64,000 nt of DNA from positions 2,328,501 through 2,392,500 of the forward strand of contig NZ_CP019509.1 in the NCBI RefSeq assembly GCF_002002905.1. Direction: 5' to 3'. Every line of letters starts with the position of its first letter. Within the stretch, counting starts at the first letter, position 1. This DNA comes from Aquaspirillum sp. LM1. GTDB taxonomy: Bacteria; Pseudomonadota; Gammaproteobacteria; Burkholderiales; Aquaspirillaceae. The notes under the pieces are model-generated. The model saw nothing but the letters and a program-made list of their open reading frames with translations, made no database searches and was not told where the DNA came from. The position numbers were made by a program, and so were the translations under genes. Below are positions 26,128-36,647 of this stretch, piece by piece.

Positions 26128-27444
26128 ATGTCCACAGCCCCTTATCTGCAACGCCGCCAGCGCCTGATGGCGCAACTGGGCAGCGGCATCGTGATTTTGC
26201 CCACCGCCCGCCACGCCGTGCGCAATGCCGACACCCACTACCCGTATCGCCCCGACAGCAGCTTTTACTATCTCACCGGTTTTGACGAACCCGACGCCGT
26301 ACTGGTGCTGCTGCCCGCCAGCAGCCAATCCATCCTGTTTTGCCGCAGCAAGGATCTGGAGCGGGAAATCTGGGACGGCTACCGCCATGGCCCGGATGGT
26401 GCGCGCGCGCAGTTTGGCTTTGACCAGGCCTACCCGCTGTCCGAACTCGATCTGCGTCTGCCCGGCTGGCTGGCCAACCAGCCCTGCGTCCATTACAGCC
26501 TGGGCCGCGATGCCGACTGGGACCGTCGCGTGCTGGGCTGGATTGACGCCGTGCGCGGCCAGCTGCGCACCGGCGTGTCGGTGCCGCCCTGCATCAGCGA
26601 TGTGGCCTTGCCGGTTGCCGAAATGCGCCTGTTCAAGGATGCCCACGACCTGAACCGGCTGCGTGAGGCCGGGCAGATTTCCGCCGCCGCCCATGTGCGT
26701 GCCATGCAGGCCACCCGGCCAGGGCGGATGGAATACGAAATCGAAGCCGAACTGCTGCACACCTTTGTCAGCCACGGTGCGCGCAGCCCGGCGTATGAAA
26801 GCATCGTGGCCGGTGGAGCCAACGCCTGTGTGCTGCATTACGTCAGCAACCGCGACCGCCTGCGCGACGGCGACCTGCTGCTGATTGATGCCGGTTGCGA
26901 GCTGGACGGCTACGCTGGCGACATCACCCGCACTTTTCCGGTGAATGGCCGCTTCAGCGGCGAACAGCGCGCCGTGTACGATATCGTGCTGGCCGCACAG
27001 CTGGCGGCAATTGATGCCATTCAGCCAGGCGTGCCGTGGAATACCCCGGCAGACGCGGCACTGGCCGTGCTGGTACAGGGGCTGATCGACCTTGGCCTGC
27101 TCAGCGGCAGCGTGGCCGGCAATATCGAATCCGAAGCCTACCGGCAGTTTTACATGCACCGCATTGGCCACTGGCTGGGGCTGGATGTCCACGACGTGGG
27201 CCTGTACAAGCTGGATGGCCAGTGGCGCAGCCTGATGCCCGGCATGGTCACCACCGTCGAGCCTGGCCTGTACATCCGCCCGGCGGCCAATGTGCCGGAG
27301 CGCTTTGCCGGCATTGGCATTCGCATTGAAGACGATGTCCTGGTCACCGATACGGGACCGGAAGTGCTGACCGCTGACGCCCCCAAACACCCCGACGCCA
27401 TCGAAGCGCTGATGGCCAGCGCCCAGACAGGAGCCCACGCATGA
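26128..27444 (+). CDS. pepP: Xaa-Pro aminopeptidase PepP
   Basis: A 438-residue aminopeptidase P that removes an N-terminal residue preceding proline. The N-terminal domain contains RPDSSFYYLTGFDEPDAVLV. The C-terminal pita-bread domain has the dinuclear metal ligands in LLIDAGCELDGYAGDITRTF (two Asp), HRIGHWLGLDVHD (His), VVTTVEPGLYI-like (Glu) and GIGIRIEDDV (Glu). ATG 26128 gives the usual start; a longer frame reaching back into the yebC terminator was rejected. The order pepP-ubiH-ubiI-like matches enterobacteria. The stop overlaps ubiH (ATGA). Confidence 0.96.
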   Translation: MSTAPYLQRRQRLMAQLGSGIVILPTARHAVRNADTHYPYRPDSSFYYLTGFDEPDAVLVLLPASSQSILFCRSKDLEREIWDGYRHGPDGARAQFGFDQAYPLSELDLRLPGWLANQPCVHYSLGRDADWDRRVLGWIDAVRGQLRTGVSVPPCISDVALPVAEMRLFKDAHDLNRLREAGQISAAAHVRAMQATRPGRMEYEIEAELLHTFVSHGARSPAYESIVAGGANACVLHYVSNRDRLRDGDLLLIDAGCELDGYAGDITRTFPVNGRFSGEQRAVYDIVLAAQLAAIDAIQPGVPWNTPADAALAVLVQGLIDLGLLSGSVAGNIESEAYRQFYMHRIGHWLGLDVHDVGLYKLDGQWRSLMPGMVTTVEPGLYIRPAANVPERFAGIGIRIEDDVLVTDTGPEVLTADAPKHPDAIEALMASAQTGAHA

Positions 27445-28613
27445 CTGCCCATCTGCCCGAACACAGCGAACTGACCGTGGTGGGCGGCGGGCCGGTGGGG
27501 GCCACCGTGGCCTTGCTGGCCGCCCAGGCGGGCCGCCAGGTTACCCTGCTGGAAGCCCGGCCCAGCGGATCGGGCCGGCGTGACGACCCCAGGGTGCTGG
27601 CGCTGTCGCACACCAGCCAGCAGGCGCTGCTGGCCGCTGGGGCCTGGCCGGACAGCCTGCCCGCCACGCCAATCGACACCGTGCATATCAGCCAGCAAGG
27701 CAGCTTTGGCCGCACGCTGATTCAGCGTGACGACCTCCGGCTGCCGCACCTGGGCTACACCGTGGGCTACCACGACCTGAACGTGGCGCTGGACCAGGCG
27801 CTGGCGCAGTCGTCGGTGCAGCGGGTGGATGCCGCCACGGTCACCGGCCTGAGCTCGCTGTCGGCCTATGCCCGCGTGCAGTTTCAGCACGATGGCCAGC
27901 GCCATGCGCTGACCACCCGGCTGGTGGTGCTGGCCGAAGGTGGCGCGCTGGCAGCCGGCCTGCCCGGCATGCGCCGCCACGAACATGACTATCAGCAATC
28001 GGCGGTGATTGCCCGGGTGGAAACCGCCCTGCCGCATCAGGGCATGGCCTTTGAGCGGTTTGCCACCGATGGCCCGCTGGCGCTGCTGCCCTATGGCAAT
28101 GCACTGATGCTGGTGTGGACACGCGACAGCGCCACTGCCGAAAGCCTGAAAACCCTGGACGACACCGCCTTCTGCACGGCATTGCAAGGCGCAATTGGCG
28201 ACCGGCTGGGGGCCATCACCGCTGTCAGCCCACGCGCCACCGTGCCGCTGAAACTGAAGTTTGCCCTGAATACCGTCAGTGGCCGGGTGGCGCTGGTGGG
28301 CAATGCCGCGCAAACCATGCACCCGGTGGCTGCCCAGGGCTTGAACCTGGGCCTGCGCGATGCGCTGGGGCTGGTTCAAGCCCTGGGTGAGGGCGGCGAT
28401 GTGGGCGATGCGCGCAAGCTGGCCGAATTTGCCCGCCTGCGCCGCATTGACCGCCGTTCGGTCACCGGCTTCACCCATAGCCTGATCCAGCTGTTTGACC
28501 GTCACGACCCGGTGATCAACACCGTGCGCGGCCTGAGCTTGTCGCTGCTGGACAGCATTGGCCCGCTGCGTCGGGCGTTTGCCGGACACCTGGTGTTTGG
28601 CGTGGGCGTGTAA
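27441..28613 (+). CDS. ubiH: ubiquinone biosynthesis hydroxylase UbiH (2-octaprenyl-6-methoxyphenol hydroxylase)
   Basis: A 390-residue class A flavin monooxygenase. The FAD Rossmann motif VVGGGPVGATVALLA is at the N-terminus and DDPRVLALSHTSQ follows. The second FAD motif is GNAAQTMHPVAAQGLNLGLR, with Asn/Gln in place of the usual Asp/His, as is typical of UbiH. It hydroxylates an aromatic ring position during ubiquinone synthesis. It is translationally coupled to pepP and followed by a second paralogous hydroxylase. Confidence 0.92.
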   Translation: MTAHLPEHSELTVVGGGPVGATVALLAAQAGRQVTLLEARPSGSGRRDDPRVLALSHTSQQALLAAGAWPDSLPATPIDTVHISQQGSFGRTLIQRDDLRLPHLGYTVGYHDLNVALDQALAQSSVQRVDAATVTGLSSLSAYARVQFQHDGQRHALTTRLVVLAEGGALAAGLPGMRRHEHDYQQSAVIARVETALPHQGMAFERFATDGPLALLPYGNALMLVWTRDSATAESLKTLDDTAFCTALQGAIGDRLGAITAVSPRATVPLKLKFALNTVSGRVALVGNAAQTMHPVAAQGLNLGLRDALGLVQALGEGGDVGDARKLAEFARLRRIDRRSVTGFTHSLIQLFDRHDPVINTVRGLSLSLLDSIGPLRRAFAGHLVFGVGV

Positions 28614-28702
28614 GGCGGTGCGCCACTTTTGCGCTGGGGCAAAGCCGGCGCAAGGCGGGATGGGCATACTGCCAGGCACCAGAAACAGGAAAGCCATTGA
28701 AA

Positions 28703-29863
28703 ATGAACTGCGAGTGTTTTGACGTACTGGTTGTGGGTGGCGGACTGGTGGGGGCCAGCCTGGCGCTGGCACTGAGTCGCCACGGGCGTCGGGTGGGATT
28801 GATTGAAGGCCAGCAGCCACCGCGTGACGGGCTGGCCGACACCAATGACTGGGACCCGCGCGTCTACGCCGTCAGCCCGGCCAACCGGGCGTTTCTTGAC
28901 AGCCTGAACGCCTGGCCGGACATGTCCCGGATTGGCACCGTCAGTGCCATGGATGTGCGTGGCGACGGTAATGGGCGAATTGCTTTTTCTGCTGCCGACG
29001 CCGGCCAGCCTGCGCTGGCCTGGATTGCCGAAAACCGCTGGATGCTGGCCACGCTGTGGCAGCAACTGGCGCAGAGCAACGCCTGTTGCATCACCGGCGT
29101 GCGCCCGCTCAGCGTCAGCCATCATCCACGCCATGTCAGCCTGAGCCTGGACGATGGCCGCACACTGAACACCCGGCTGCTGGTGGGCGCGGATGGGGCC
29201 AACTCGTGGATTCGCCAGCAAACCAGCATTCATGTTGCCGTCTCGCCCTATGGCCATAGCGGCGTGGTGGCCAACTTTGTCGCCGAGCACGACCACGGCA
29301 ATATTGCCCGGCAATGGTTTCTGGGCGATGGCATTCTGGCCTGGCTGCCGTTGCCGGAACGGCGCATTTCCATTGTCTGGTCTACCGCCACCCCGGACGC
29401 GCTGACCCGGCTGAGCGCGGATGAACTGTGCGCTACCGTCGCCAAGGCTGGCGGCCAGGCGCTGGGCCAGCTGCACTGCCTGACGCCAGCACAGGCGTTT
29501 CCGCTGCGGCTGATGCGTCCGGACAGCGTGATCGCCCCACGCATTGCCCTGGTGGGTGACGCCGCACACACCGTCCACCCGCTGGCCGGCCAGGGCGTCA
29601 ACCTCGGTTTTGGCGACGCCCAGGCACTGGCCGCCCTGCTGGCCAGCCATACCGGCGACGCCGGCGACCTGCTGCTGCTGCGCCGCTACCAGCGCATGCG
29701 CCGGGAAGCGGTGAACACCATGCAGCTGACCTGTGACGGGCTGTTCAAGCTGTTCCACACCCGCGACCCGCTGCTGGGCTGGCTGCGCAATACCGGCCTG
29801 TCACTGACCCAGCATCTGCCGCTGGTAAAACGGCAACTGGCCCGGCAAGCAATCGGGTTTTAG
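28703..29863 (+). CDS. UbiH/UbiI/UbiF-family ubiquinone biosynthesis hydroxylase
   Basis: A ~386-residue paralogue of the preceding gene. FAD motifs are VVGGGLVGASLALALSR, WDPRVYAVSPANRAFLD and GDAAHTVHPLAGQGVNLGFG, the canonical Asp/His form of UbiI, UbiF and related enzymes. It hydroxylates another ring carbon (C5 or C6) in ubiquinone synthesis; which one cannot be read reliably from sequence. An in-frame TTG two codons upstream has closer spacing to AGGA and may be the real start. The gene lies 89 bp after ubiH. Confidence 0.9.
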   Translation: MNCECFDVLVVGGGLVGASLALALSRHGRRVGLIEGQQPPRDGLADTNDWDPRVYAVSPANRAFLDSLNAWPDMSRIGTVSAMDVRGDGNGRIAFSAADAGQPALAWIAENRWMLATLWQQLAQSNACCITGVRPLSVSHHPRHVSLSLDDGRTLNTRLLVGADGANSWIRQQTSIHVAVSPYGHSGVVANFVAEHDHGNIARQWFLGDGILAWLPLPERRISIVWSTATPDALTRLSADELCATVAKAGGQALGQLHCLTPAQAFPLRLMRPDSVIAPRIALVGDAAHTVHPLAGQGVNLGFGDAQALAALLASHTGDAGDLLLLRRYQRMRREAVNTMQLTCDGLFKLFHTRDPLLGWLRNTGLSLTQHLPLVKRQLARQAIGF

Positions 29864-29927
29864 AGAAACGCTGAAAAAATCATCTGCGAGCCCCTTCACG
29901 CACTGATGGCTTGTGACAAGCAGCGGG

Positions 29928-30338
29928 CTACCAGGCCAGCGACACGGTTTTATGCCCACGGTTCAGGTTAATCCGCTGCTCGCGCACCAGCCCCTCATAG
30001 CTGGCCCATACCCGATAACGCCCCGGTGCCAGCCGCACCAGCAAGATGGGCCCCACCGACGGTACCTCCAGCACCATGCGGCCATGGCCATCGACAATGG
30101 CCACCTTCACATCCGCCACATACGCCCCGGTGCGTTCGGCCAGAATCAGCTTGAGCGGAAAATCACGCGCCGCCTGATTGACCTGCTCCAGTTCGGTTTC
30201 ACCAATGCCACCAGACAGATACACCGTGCCATGGGCGTCGGTTTGAGTGGGAAGCGGGGCCAGTTCCTGGGCCGACAACAGGCTGGCGCTCAAGCCGAAG
30301 GTGAGGGCCAGAACGCCTTTGATCATGGAATTGCGCAT
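29928..30338 (-). CDS. secreted small protein, possible carboxypeptidase-regulatory-like beta domain
   Basis: A 136-residue protein with a clear signal peptide (MIKGVLALTFGLSASLLSAQ). The mature part is beta-rich and ends with VPSVGPILLVRLAPGRYRVW and QRINLNRGHKTVSLAW, reminiscent of small beta-sandwich domains in which LxPGxYxV recurs. Start 30338 is preceded by AGAAGG at 8 nt. It is probably periplasmic. No specific function is recognised. Confidence 0.7.
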   Translation of the reverse strand: MRNSMIKGVLALTFGLSASLLSAQELAPLPTQTDAHGTVYLSGGIGETELEQVNQAARDFPLKLILAERTGAYVADVKVAIVDGHGRMVLEVPSVGPILLVRLAPGRYRVWASYEGLVREQRINLNRGHKTVSLAW

Positions 30339-30540
30339 GGGAAACGCCTTCTGAAAGCACAAGCGCCAGGCTCCCGGCCCATGCCGGCAACCCGCTCGCT
30401 TGCGGGGGTGAACACACAACAGCACGCAACCGGCACGCACCGCACCGGGCCATCACTCGCTTGCCCCGACCCGAACAGCTTGCGCCCTGGCCGGGATTTT
30501 TTCCGTTCGCTTGCCCACATACCCGCCACCTGGCCAGCGC

Positions 30541-31104
30541 TTACGGCGCGGGTGGCGTAGCCGGGACCGCCAGAAATTTCTGGTGCAGCTCCACCGTCAG
30601 TTTTTCAATCCGCTCGGACAGCTGCTTGTTCAGCTCGGTCAGCTGGGTGTTCTGCTGCAACAGCAACAGCATCTGCTCCGCATGCCGGGCGGCGTCGGCC
30701 AGCTGCCGGGCATGGTCGGCAGCCAGGTTTTCCCGATGCAGCGCATCGGCCTCGGCATGCACCTTGTCGCGCTCCGCCTGCCGGGTTTGTGCCAGCAGAA
30801 TCAGCGGCGCCGCATACGCCGCCTGCAGGCTGAACGCCAGATTGAGCAAAATGAACGGGTAAACGTCAAAGCCGGTGATTCCCGCCACATTCAGGCCAAT
30901 CCATACCAGCACGATCAACGTTTGCGAGATCAAAAACACCGGCGTGCCAAAAAACCGGGCAAACGCCTCGGCCTTCAGTGCAAACCAGTCATTGCCAAAT
31001 GGTGATGCCAGATGCGCATGGCGACGGTGAAAGCGCAAATGGTCAGGGTCGGGCAGGGTGACGCGCTGGGGAATGGGAGGGGAAAGCGGGCGGGAAGGTT
31101 CCAT
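30541..31104 (-). CDS. DUF1003 membrane protein with C-terminal coiled coil
   Basis: A 187-residue DUF1003 protein. Two membrane helices (FLISQTLIVLVWIGLNVAGI and FILLNLAFSLQAAYAAPLIL) are joined by the conserved FDVYPF. Then QTRQAERDKVHAEADALHRE leads into a long cytoplasmic coiled coil. The molecular role of DUF1003 is unknown. It starts 28 nt after the stop of the broken Roco gene and may once have been cotranscribed with it. Confidence 0.85.
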   Translation of the reverse strand: MEPSRPLSPPIPQRVTLPDPDHLRFHRRHAHLASPFGNDWFALKAEAFARFFGTPVFLISQTLIVLVWIGLNVAGITGFDVYPFILLNLAFSLQAAYAAPLILLAQTRQAERDKVHAEADALHRENLAADHARQLADAARHAEQMLLLLQQNTQLTELNKQLSERIEKLTVELHQKFLAVPATPPAP

Positions 31105-31132
31105 ACAGGGTCTGCCAGTGAGGGGGAAGGGG

Positions 31133-31378
31133 TTAGCCGGGCGAGCCGGGGTCGGGATGGGGAACAGGGAAGCCGTTGGCGGCCAGGGCAGTGAAGATGG
31201 CGGCGAAGTTGTTGTCGGAGAGGGCTTGAGTGCCGCGCGGCATCAGGGTGTCGGCGATCCAGGCAAGCATCTCGTCGGTACGATGGCAAAAATCCTTGAC
31301 CAACAATACTTCATCGCGCGTTTCAGGTGAAAGCTCCGCCAAACTAAACTCATCAAGCAACTCCTGGTGCGATTTAGC
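31133..31378 (-). pseudogene. C-terminal fragment of Roco-TIR gene, cut off by an IS481-family insertion
   Basis: The frame runs through the insertion junction as ...AKSHQELLDEFSLAELSPET... and stops at 31133. An internal TTG at 31360 would give a 75-residue product, but AGGAG abuts it with no spacing, so independent translation is unlikely. When the 1,215-bp element and one copy of the 7-bp duplication ATTTAGC are removed, this frame joins exactly to the Roco-TIR frame ending at 32589. The segment is therefore the native C-terminus, about 79 residues, beyond the TIR core. Confidence 0.88.
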
Positions 31379-32593
31379 TGTAGAAGTCGCGACCTGATCT
31401 GACAGTCTCCCGTTCTGACGGTGCCGGATTGTCAGATCAAATTCAAGCTGGTGACTTTCTCACTCCACGCCTCCTTCCCTGCAATCAGGGTTTGCACAGG
31501 CGTGCGTCCGCAGCACATCTTACCCTGATGAGTTCGCTCATTGTTGTAATAGGCCATCCAGGCATCAAGATCAGCCTGTAACTCGTCCAGCGACAGGTAC
31601 AGCTTGCGCCGGAACGCCACCTGATAAAACTCCTGCAAGATCGTTTTGTGGAAGCGCTCGCAGATGCCGTTCGTCTGTGGATGCCTCGCCTTGGTCTTGG
31701 TGTGCTCAATGTCGTTCAGGGCCAGATAAAGCTGGTAATCATGGGTTTCCGGCTTGCCGCAATACTCTGTGCCGCGATCGGTCAGCATGCGGATGATGCC
31801 CATGCCGTGTTCGTCAAAGAACGGCAACACCCGGTCATTCAACAGATCAGCGGCGGTAATTGGCGTCTTGGTCGTGTAGAGCTTGGCCATGGCGACCTTG
31901 CTGTAGGTATCGACGAAAGTCTGCTGATAAATCCGTCCAACACCTTTGATCGTGCCGACGTAGAAGGTGTCCTGCGACCCGAGGTAGCCGGGATGGGCGG
32001 TTTCGATTTCGCCATGGGCCAGATCATCATCCTGCTTACGCTCCAGCGCCGCCACCTGGGCATCAGTCAGCAGGATGCCTTGTTCGGCGGCCTGTTTCTC
32101 CAGCGCGGCCAGGCGCTGCTTGAACGAAGCCAGACTATTGCGCAACCAGATGGAACGAACGCCAGACGGTGAAACGAAGATGCCTCGCTGGCGAAGTTCG
32201 TTGCTGGCTCTGACCTGACCGTGGGCAGGTTGCTCAATGGCGTAGGCGAGAACAGCCGTTTCTGTGGCTTCTGCCACCCGATTCTTTGGGTTCGGTTTAC
32301 GCCGGTTGCTGTCGAACAGTGCTTCGACACCGCCTTCGGCAACGGCATTCTGGTAACGGTAGAAGGTGTCACGGGACAGGCCCATCACCTTGCAAGCTTT
32401 TGAGACGTTGCCCAATTCGGCGGCCAGATTCAGCAGGCCGATCTTGTGACGAATGACATTCTGGTTGAAACTGCTCATGGGGTTACTCCCTGGCGCTCTC
32501 GCGCTGTTTTGATGAAGATTCGCACCTCTATCAAAACGGGTAACCCCACCCTTTGGCAAGGCCCTGCTGTCAGATCAAGTCTGAACTTCTACA
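31379..32593 (-). mobile_element. IS481-family insertion sequence (1,215 bp)
   Basis: The terminal inverted repeats are 27 bp (31379-31405 and 32567-32593), begin TGTAGAAGT, and match at about 23 of 27 positions. The element is flanked by a perfect 7-bp direct repeat ATTTAGC (31372-31378 and 32594-32600), a target-site duplication. It carries one transposase gene in the same orientation as the gene it interrupts. The complete ends and intact frame suggest a recent, perhaps still mobile, copy. Confidence 0.92.
31432..32478 (-). CDS. IS481-family DDE transposase
   Basis: A 348-residue transposase. The N-terminal HTH (NVSKACKVMGLSRDTFYRYQ) is followed by an rve-type DDE core with Asp regions in QDTFYVGTIKG and LTDRGTEYCG and the Glu in NGICERFHKT. 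The C-terminus has YNNERTHQGKMCCGRTPVQT, typical of IS481. Start 32478 (MSSFNQNVIRH) follows GGGAG; the longer frame reaches into the terminal region and is unlikely. The frame is intact. Confidence 0.93.
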   Translation of the reverse strand: MSSFNQNVIRHKIGLLNLAAELGNVSKACKVMGLSRDTFYRYQNAVAEGGVEALFDSNRRKPNPKNRVAEATETAVLAYAIEQPAHGQVRASNELRQRGIFVSPSGVRSIWLRNSLASFKQRLAALEKQAAEQGILLTDAQVAALERKQDDDLAHGEIETAHPGYLGSQDTFYVGTIKGVGRIYQQTFVDTYSKVAMAKLYTTKTPITAADLLNDRVLPFFDEHGMGIIRMLTDRGTEYCGKPETHDYQLYLALNDIEHTKTKARHPQTNGICERFHKTILQEFYQVAFRRKLYLSLDELQADLDAWMAYYNNERTHQGKMCCGRTPVQTLIAGKEAWSEKVTSLNLI

Positions 32594-35357
32594 ATTTAGC
32601 TTCTGCTTTCCAGTGGCGCAGATACGGCAAACGATGCTTCACCGGGCTCAGCAGCAATGACTCCGGCCGACATGGCACAATGCGTCGGCAGAACTCAGCT
32701 TTATCGCCCAAACTGGACTGATACAAATACAGCAATTCACGCATGCAATACGGCGAGTGCAAATACTTGTCGTCCAGCACCACCAACACATGACGGCTTT
32801 GGCCAATCTCACGCATGAATGTGGAAATCCAATCACCCGTGCGAGTTTTTTTCTTGTCGTAAATCAGCTGACAGCCGCGCCCGGTAAACTCGGCCTCTAA
32901 TTGCGCCAACAATGCAGTATTCTCCTCACCCCAGCCATACGACACATACACGGTGGGCTTGTCATCTGGTTGACTGCCCGGCTGCAAACGTTGAATCGGG
33001 TCTTGAACCAATTCTTTATCTTGCTTCAGCTCCTGCGCCTGCTGATGGCGCCACGTCACGACTGGAGGCTGGCCCTGCGCCTTGCGCTGGATGGCGTTCA
33101 GCAAATCCTCCAGCCAGCGCTGCACCCTAGCCCTGTTTTCTGCCTGTGCCACATGCGCCCGCCACACCAACCGGCCAGCGCCTGGTTGGTCAGGATTGAT
33201 ATCTGGTTGCGCTTCCAGCCAGAAAGTGGCCTGCATGCCTTGGTCAAAAAAGCACACGCCATAACGCCAATACTCCGCATATCTCCCTGCTCGCTGACCA
33301 ATTTGACACAGCAAGTCTTTCATTACCCCATCGTGCAGAAAACGGTAATCCAGCCAGACTTCCAGATGCGTTTCTGCACTACGCCACACACGATCAATCT
33401 GCTCTTGGACTTCACCGCGTTCAAACAATAAATCCGGGGCAAGATATCGAGTCAAATCGGGCTGTTCTGAATGGTATTCCACAGGAAAACAGATGCCGCA
33501 CTGCTCCATCAGAGAAATAAACAAGGCTTGTTCACCCAGCGAATACTTACCATGCCAAACAAGTTCATCCAGCGTTTCCCGATCAAACTCCCCGCCTTGG
33601 CGGCGCAATAGCGGCAGACTACGCTGACGATCCAGCACCGCATATACGCCATTCAGCGCCCATTGCTGATCCAGAACCAACTGATCGCCAAACAAACCTG
33701 GTCGGTAAAATACCTCACCGCTGCGGTGCAGATAATGCAGCACCACCTCGGGTGGGGCGCTGGCATGGCTGGCGCGGCATAATGCCTCAAACTCGACGCG
33801 AGGCAAGGTGCGCTGTTCGTGCTCACGACAAAGAGTGCGCAGCGTATCGCCAACGGCCACCCAGCTGGCCGGCAACAGCACCTGACCGTAGCGCTCCAGC
33901 AACAGCCGCGCCTGGCGCCGAATCGCGGCCAACACGCTGTCCATGCCGTCCACTTGCCGCGCGCTGCATTCGGTGTAGCGCAGATGGCGCAAGCCATGGT
34001 CTACCGGCAGTGGCGGCGGCACGCTGTCTTGCAGCTGGTCGCATTTGGACTGCACCACCACCACCGCAGCATCCTCCCCCGCCACGTCGCGCACCATGGC
34101 CAGCCAATAGGCCAAAGGCCGATGGCGCATGGCCACGCCATTCTCGGCATAGGGCAGGGCGGTTTCCTGTTCCGGGTTCCACACAATCACAAACAGCGCG
34201 CGCTCGTCCATGAACAGGGCATGGGTGCCATGGTAAATATCCTGGCCGCCAAAATCCCAGACATGCGCCATGATGGCCGGGCTATTTTCACTGGCGAGAA
34301 TCAAGGGCAACGGGTCCAAGTCGATGCCGTGGGTGGAGGGGATGCTGGGGTCAAATGCCTGGCCATGCAGCCGACGGCAGATTTGGGTTTTGCCGGCGGA
34401 GCCGTTGCCCAGTACGAATAACTTGATGCGGTGATTGTCTGCCTGGCCTTGATCGAGGTCGGCGCGCCAGGCTTTTAGGCGGGGGAGACAATTTTCTGGG
34501 TAAAAATGATCTTGCTGTGATGCCAGTTCATTTGGTGCAATAAGTAAATTATTGCAGTGCAGCGTTTCTAGTCCTACTGCCGTGTCTAAAATACTGCTCC
34601 CAGGCTGGCAAGATAGGGAGATTGAATCCGACAAGTGCAATGTTTTTAAGGCGGGTAATTGGAGCAGTGGTGACAGATCGCTCAGCGCTTGGCACCAGCT
34701 CAAATCCAAGGACTGCAAGGTGATCAGCGAGGCCAGCGGTGATAGGTCGCTCAGCCCTCGGCACCCTCTCAAATCTAAGGATTGCAAGGTGGGCAGCGAG
34801 GCCAGCGGTGACAGGGCGCTCAGCGCTTGGCACCAGCTCAAATCCAAGGATTGCAAGGCAGGTAGTAAGGCCAGCGGCGACAGGTTGTTTAGCGCATCGC
34901 ACTCGCTCAAATCCAAGGATTGCAAGGCGGGTAGTAAGGCCAGCGGCGACAGGTTGCTTAGCGCGTCGCACCTGCTCAAATCCAAGGATTGCAAGGCGGT
35001 CAGGGAGGTTAGCGGCGGCAGGTCGCTCAGCGCTTGACACTCGCGCAAACCCAAGGATTGCAAGGCGGTCAGAGAGGTCAGCGGCGACAGGTCGCTCAGC
35101 GCGTCGCACCAGCTCAAATCCAAGGATTGCAAGGCGGGCAGCGAGGCCAGCGGCGACAGGTCGCTCAGCGCTTCGCACTCGCTCAAATCTAGGGACTGCA
35201 AGGCGGTCAGGGAGGCCAGCGGCGACAGGTCGCTCAGCGCTTCACACCCGCCCAAATCCAAGGACTGCAAAGCCGGTAGCTGTTTCAATGCTGTTAAATT
35301 TACCAAATTGGGACAGTGCCCAAGCCGAACGACTCTCACCCGTGGCAATCCCGCCAC
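32589..35357 (-). CDS. Roco protein, LRR-Roc-COR-TIR, main fragment (gene broken at both ends by IS elements)
   Basis: The open frame is 922 codons from an internal GTG. Nine near-identical 23-residue leucine-rich repeats (residues ~27-233) precede a Roc GTPase domain with P-loop GNGSAGKT (~317-324), G3 motif DFGGQ (~368) and G4-like QSKCD. A COR-like region contains LPASWVAVGDTLRTL and FEALCRA. From ~800 a TIR domain starts VYVSYGWGEEN and has YDKKKTRTGDWI and SPYCMREL, where the Glu (~874) aligns with the NADase catalytic Glu of active TIRs. The true first 39 codons lie beyond the IS3 element and the true C-terminus beyond the IS481 element; the last Leu and the stop come from the IS481 insertion. 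Reconstructed length is about 1,039 residues. The fragment may be untranslated. Confidence 0.88.
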   Translation of the reverse strand: MAGLPRVRVVRLGHCPNLVNLTALKQLPALQSLDLGGCEALSDLSPLASLTALQSLDLSECEALSDLSPLASLPALQSLDLSWCDALSDLSPLTSLTALQSLGLRECQALSDLPPLTSLTALQSLDLSRCDALSNLSPLALLPALQSLDLSECDALNNLSPLALLPALQSLDLSWCQALSALSPLASLPTLQSLDLRGCRGLSDLSPLASLITLQSLDLSWCQALSDLSPLLQLPALKTLHLSDSISLSCQPGSSILDTAVGLETLHCNNLLIAPNELASQQDHFYPENCLPRLKAWRADLDQGQADNHRIKLFVLGNGSAGKTQICRRLHGQAFDPSIPSTHGIDLDPLPLILASENSPAIMAHVWDFGGQDIYHGTHALFMDERALFVIVWNPEQETALPYAENGVAMRHRPLAYWLAMVRDVAGEDAAVVVVQSKCDQLQDSVPPPLPVDHGLRHLRYTECSARQVDGMDSVLAAIRRQARLLLERYGQVLLPASWVAVGDTLRTLCREHEQRTLPRVEFEALCRASHASAPPEVVLHYLHRSGEVFYRPGLFGDQLVLDQQWALNGVYAVLDRQRSLPLLRRQGGEFDRETLDELVWHGKYSLGEQALFISLMEQCGICFPVEYHSEQPDLTRYLAPDLLFERGEVQEQIDRVWRSAETHLEVWLDYRFLHDGVMKDLLCQIGQRAGRYAEYWRYGVCFFDQGMQATFWLEAQPDINPDQPGAGRLVWRAHVAQAENRARVQRWLEDLLNAIQRKAQGQPPVVTWRHQQAQELKQDKELVQDPIQRLQPGSQPDDKPTVYVSYGWGEENTALLAQLEAEFTGRGCQLIYDKKKTRTGDWISTFMREIGQSRHVLVVLDDKYLHSPYCMRELLYLYQSSLGDKAEFCRRIVPCRPESLLLSPVKHRLPYLRHWKAEAKL
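34659..35279 (-). repeat. nine tandem 69-bp leucine-rich repeats
   Basis: Nine consecutive 69-bp units encode variants of LPALQSLDLSWCQALSDLSP plus LAS. Differences are concentrated at the exposed residues after LDL (GG, SE, SW, RE, SR, RG). The strong DNA identity suggests recent expansion or homogenisation. Confidence 0.9.
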
Positions 35358-35410
35358 CGATGTCTGTACTGGTCAAGTTTTTTCGAACACCCCGATAGGG
35401 AGTCAGCCGC

Positions 35411-36642
<1,232 letters not shown>

Positions 36643-36647
36643 CTACA

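Noticed and set aside
31133-31360. Independent 75-residue hypothetical gene
   Set aside because: It has a TTG start with AGGAG directly adjacent and is in frame with the Roco gene after removal of the IS; best read as its C-terminal fragment.
34659-35279. CRISPR-like or minisatellite reading of the 69-bp repeats
   Set aside because: The repeats stay in frame and encode canonical leucine-rich repeats.
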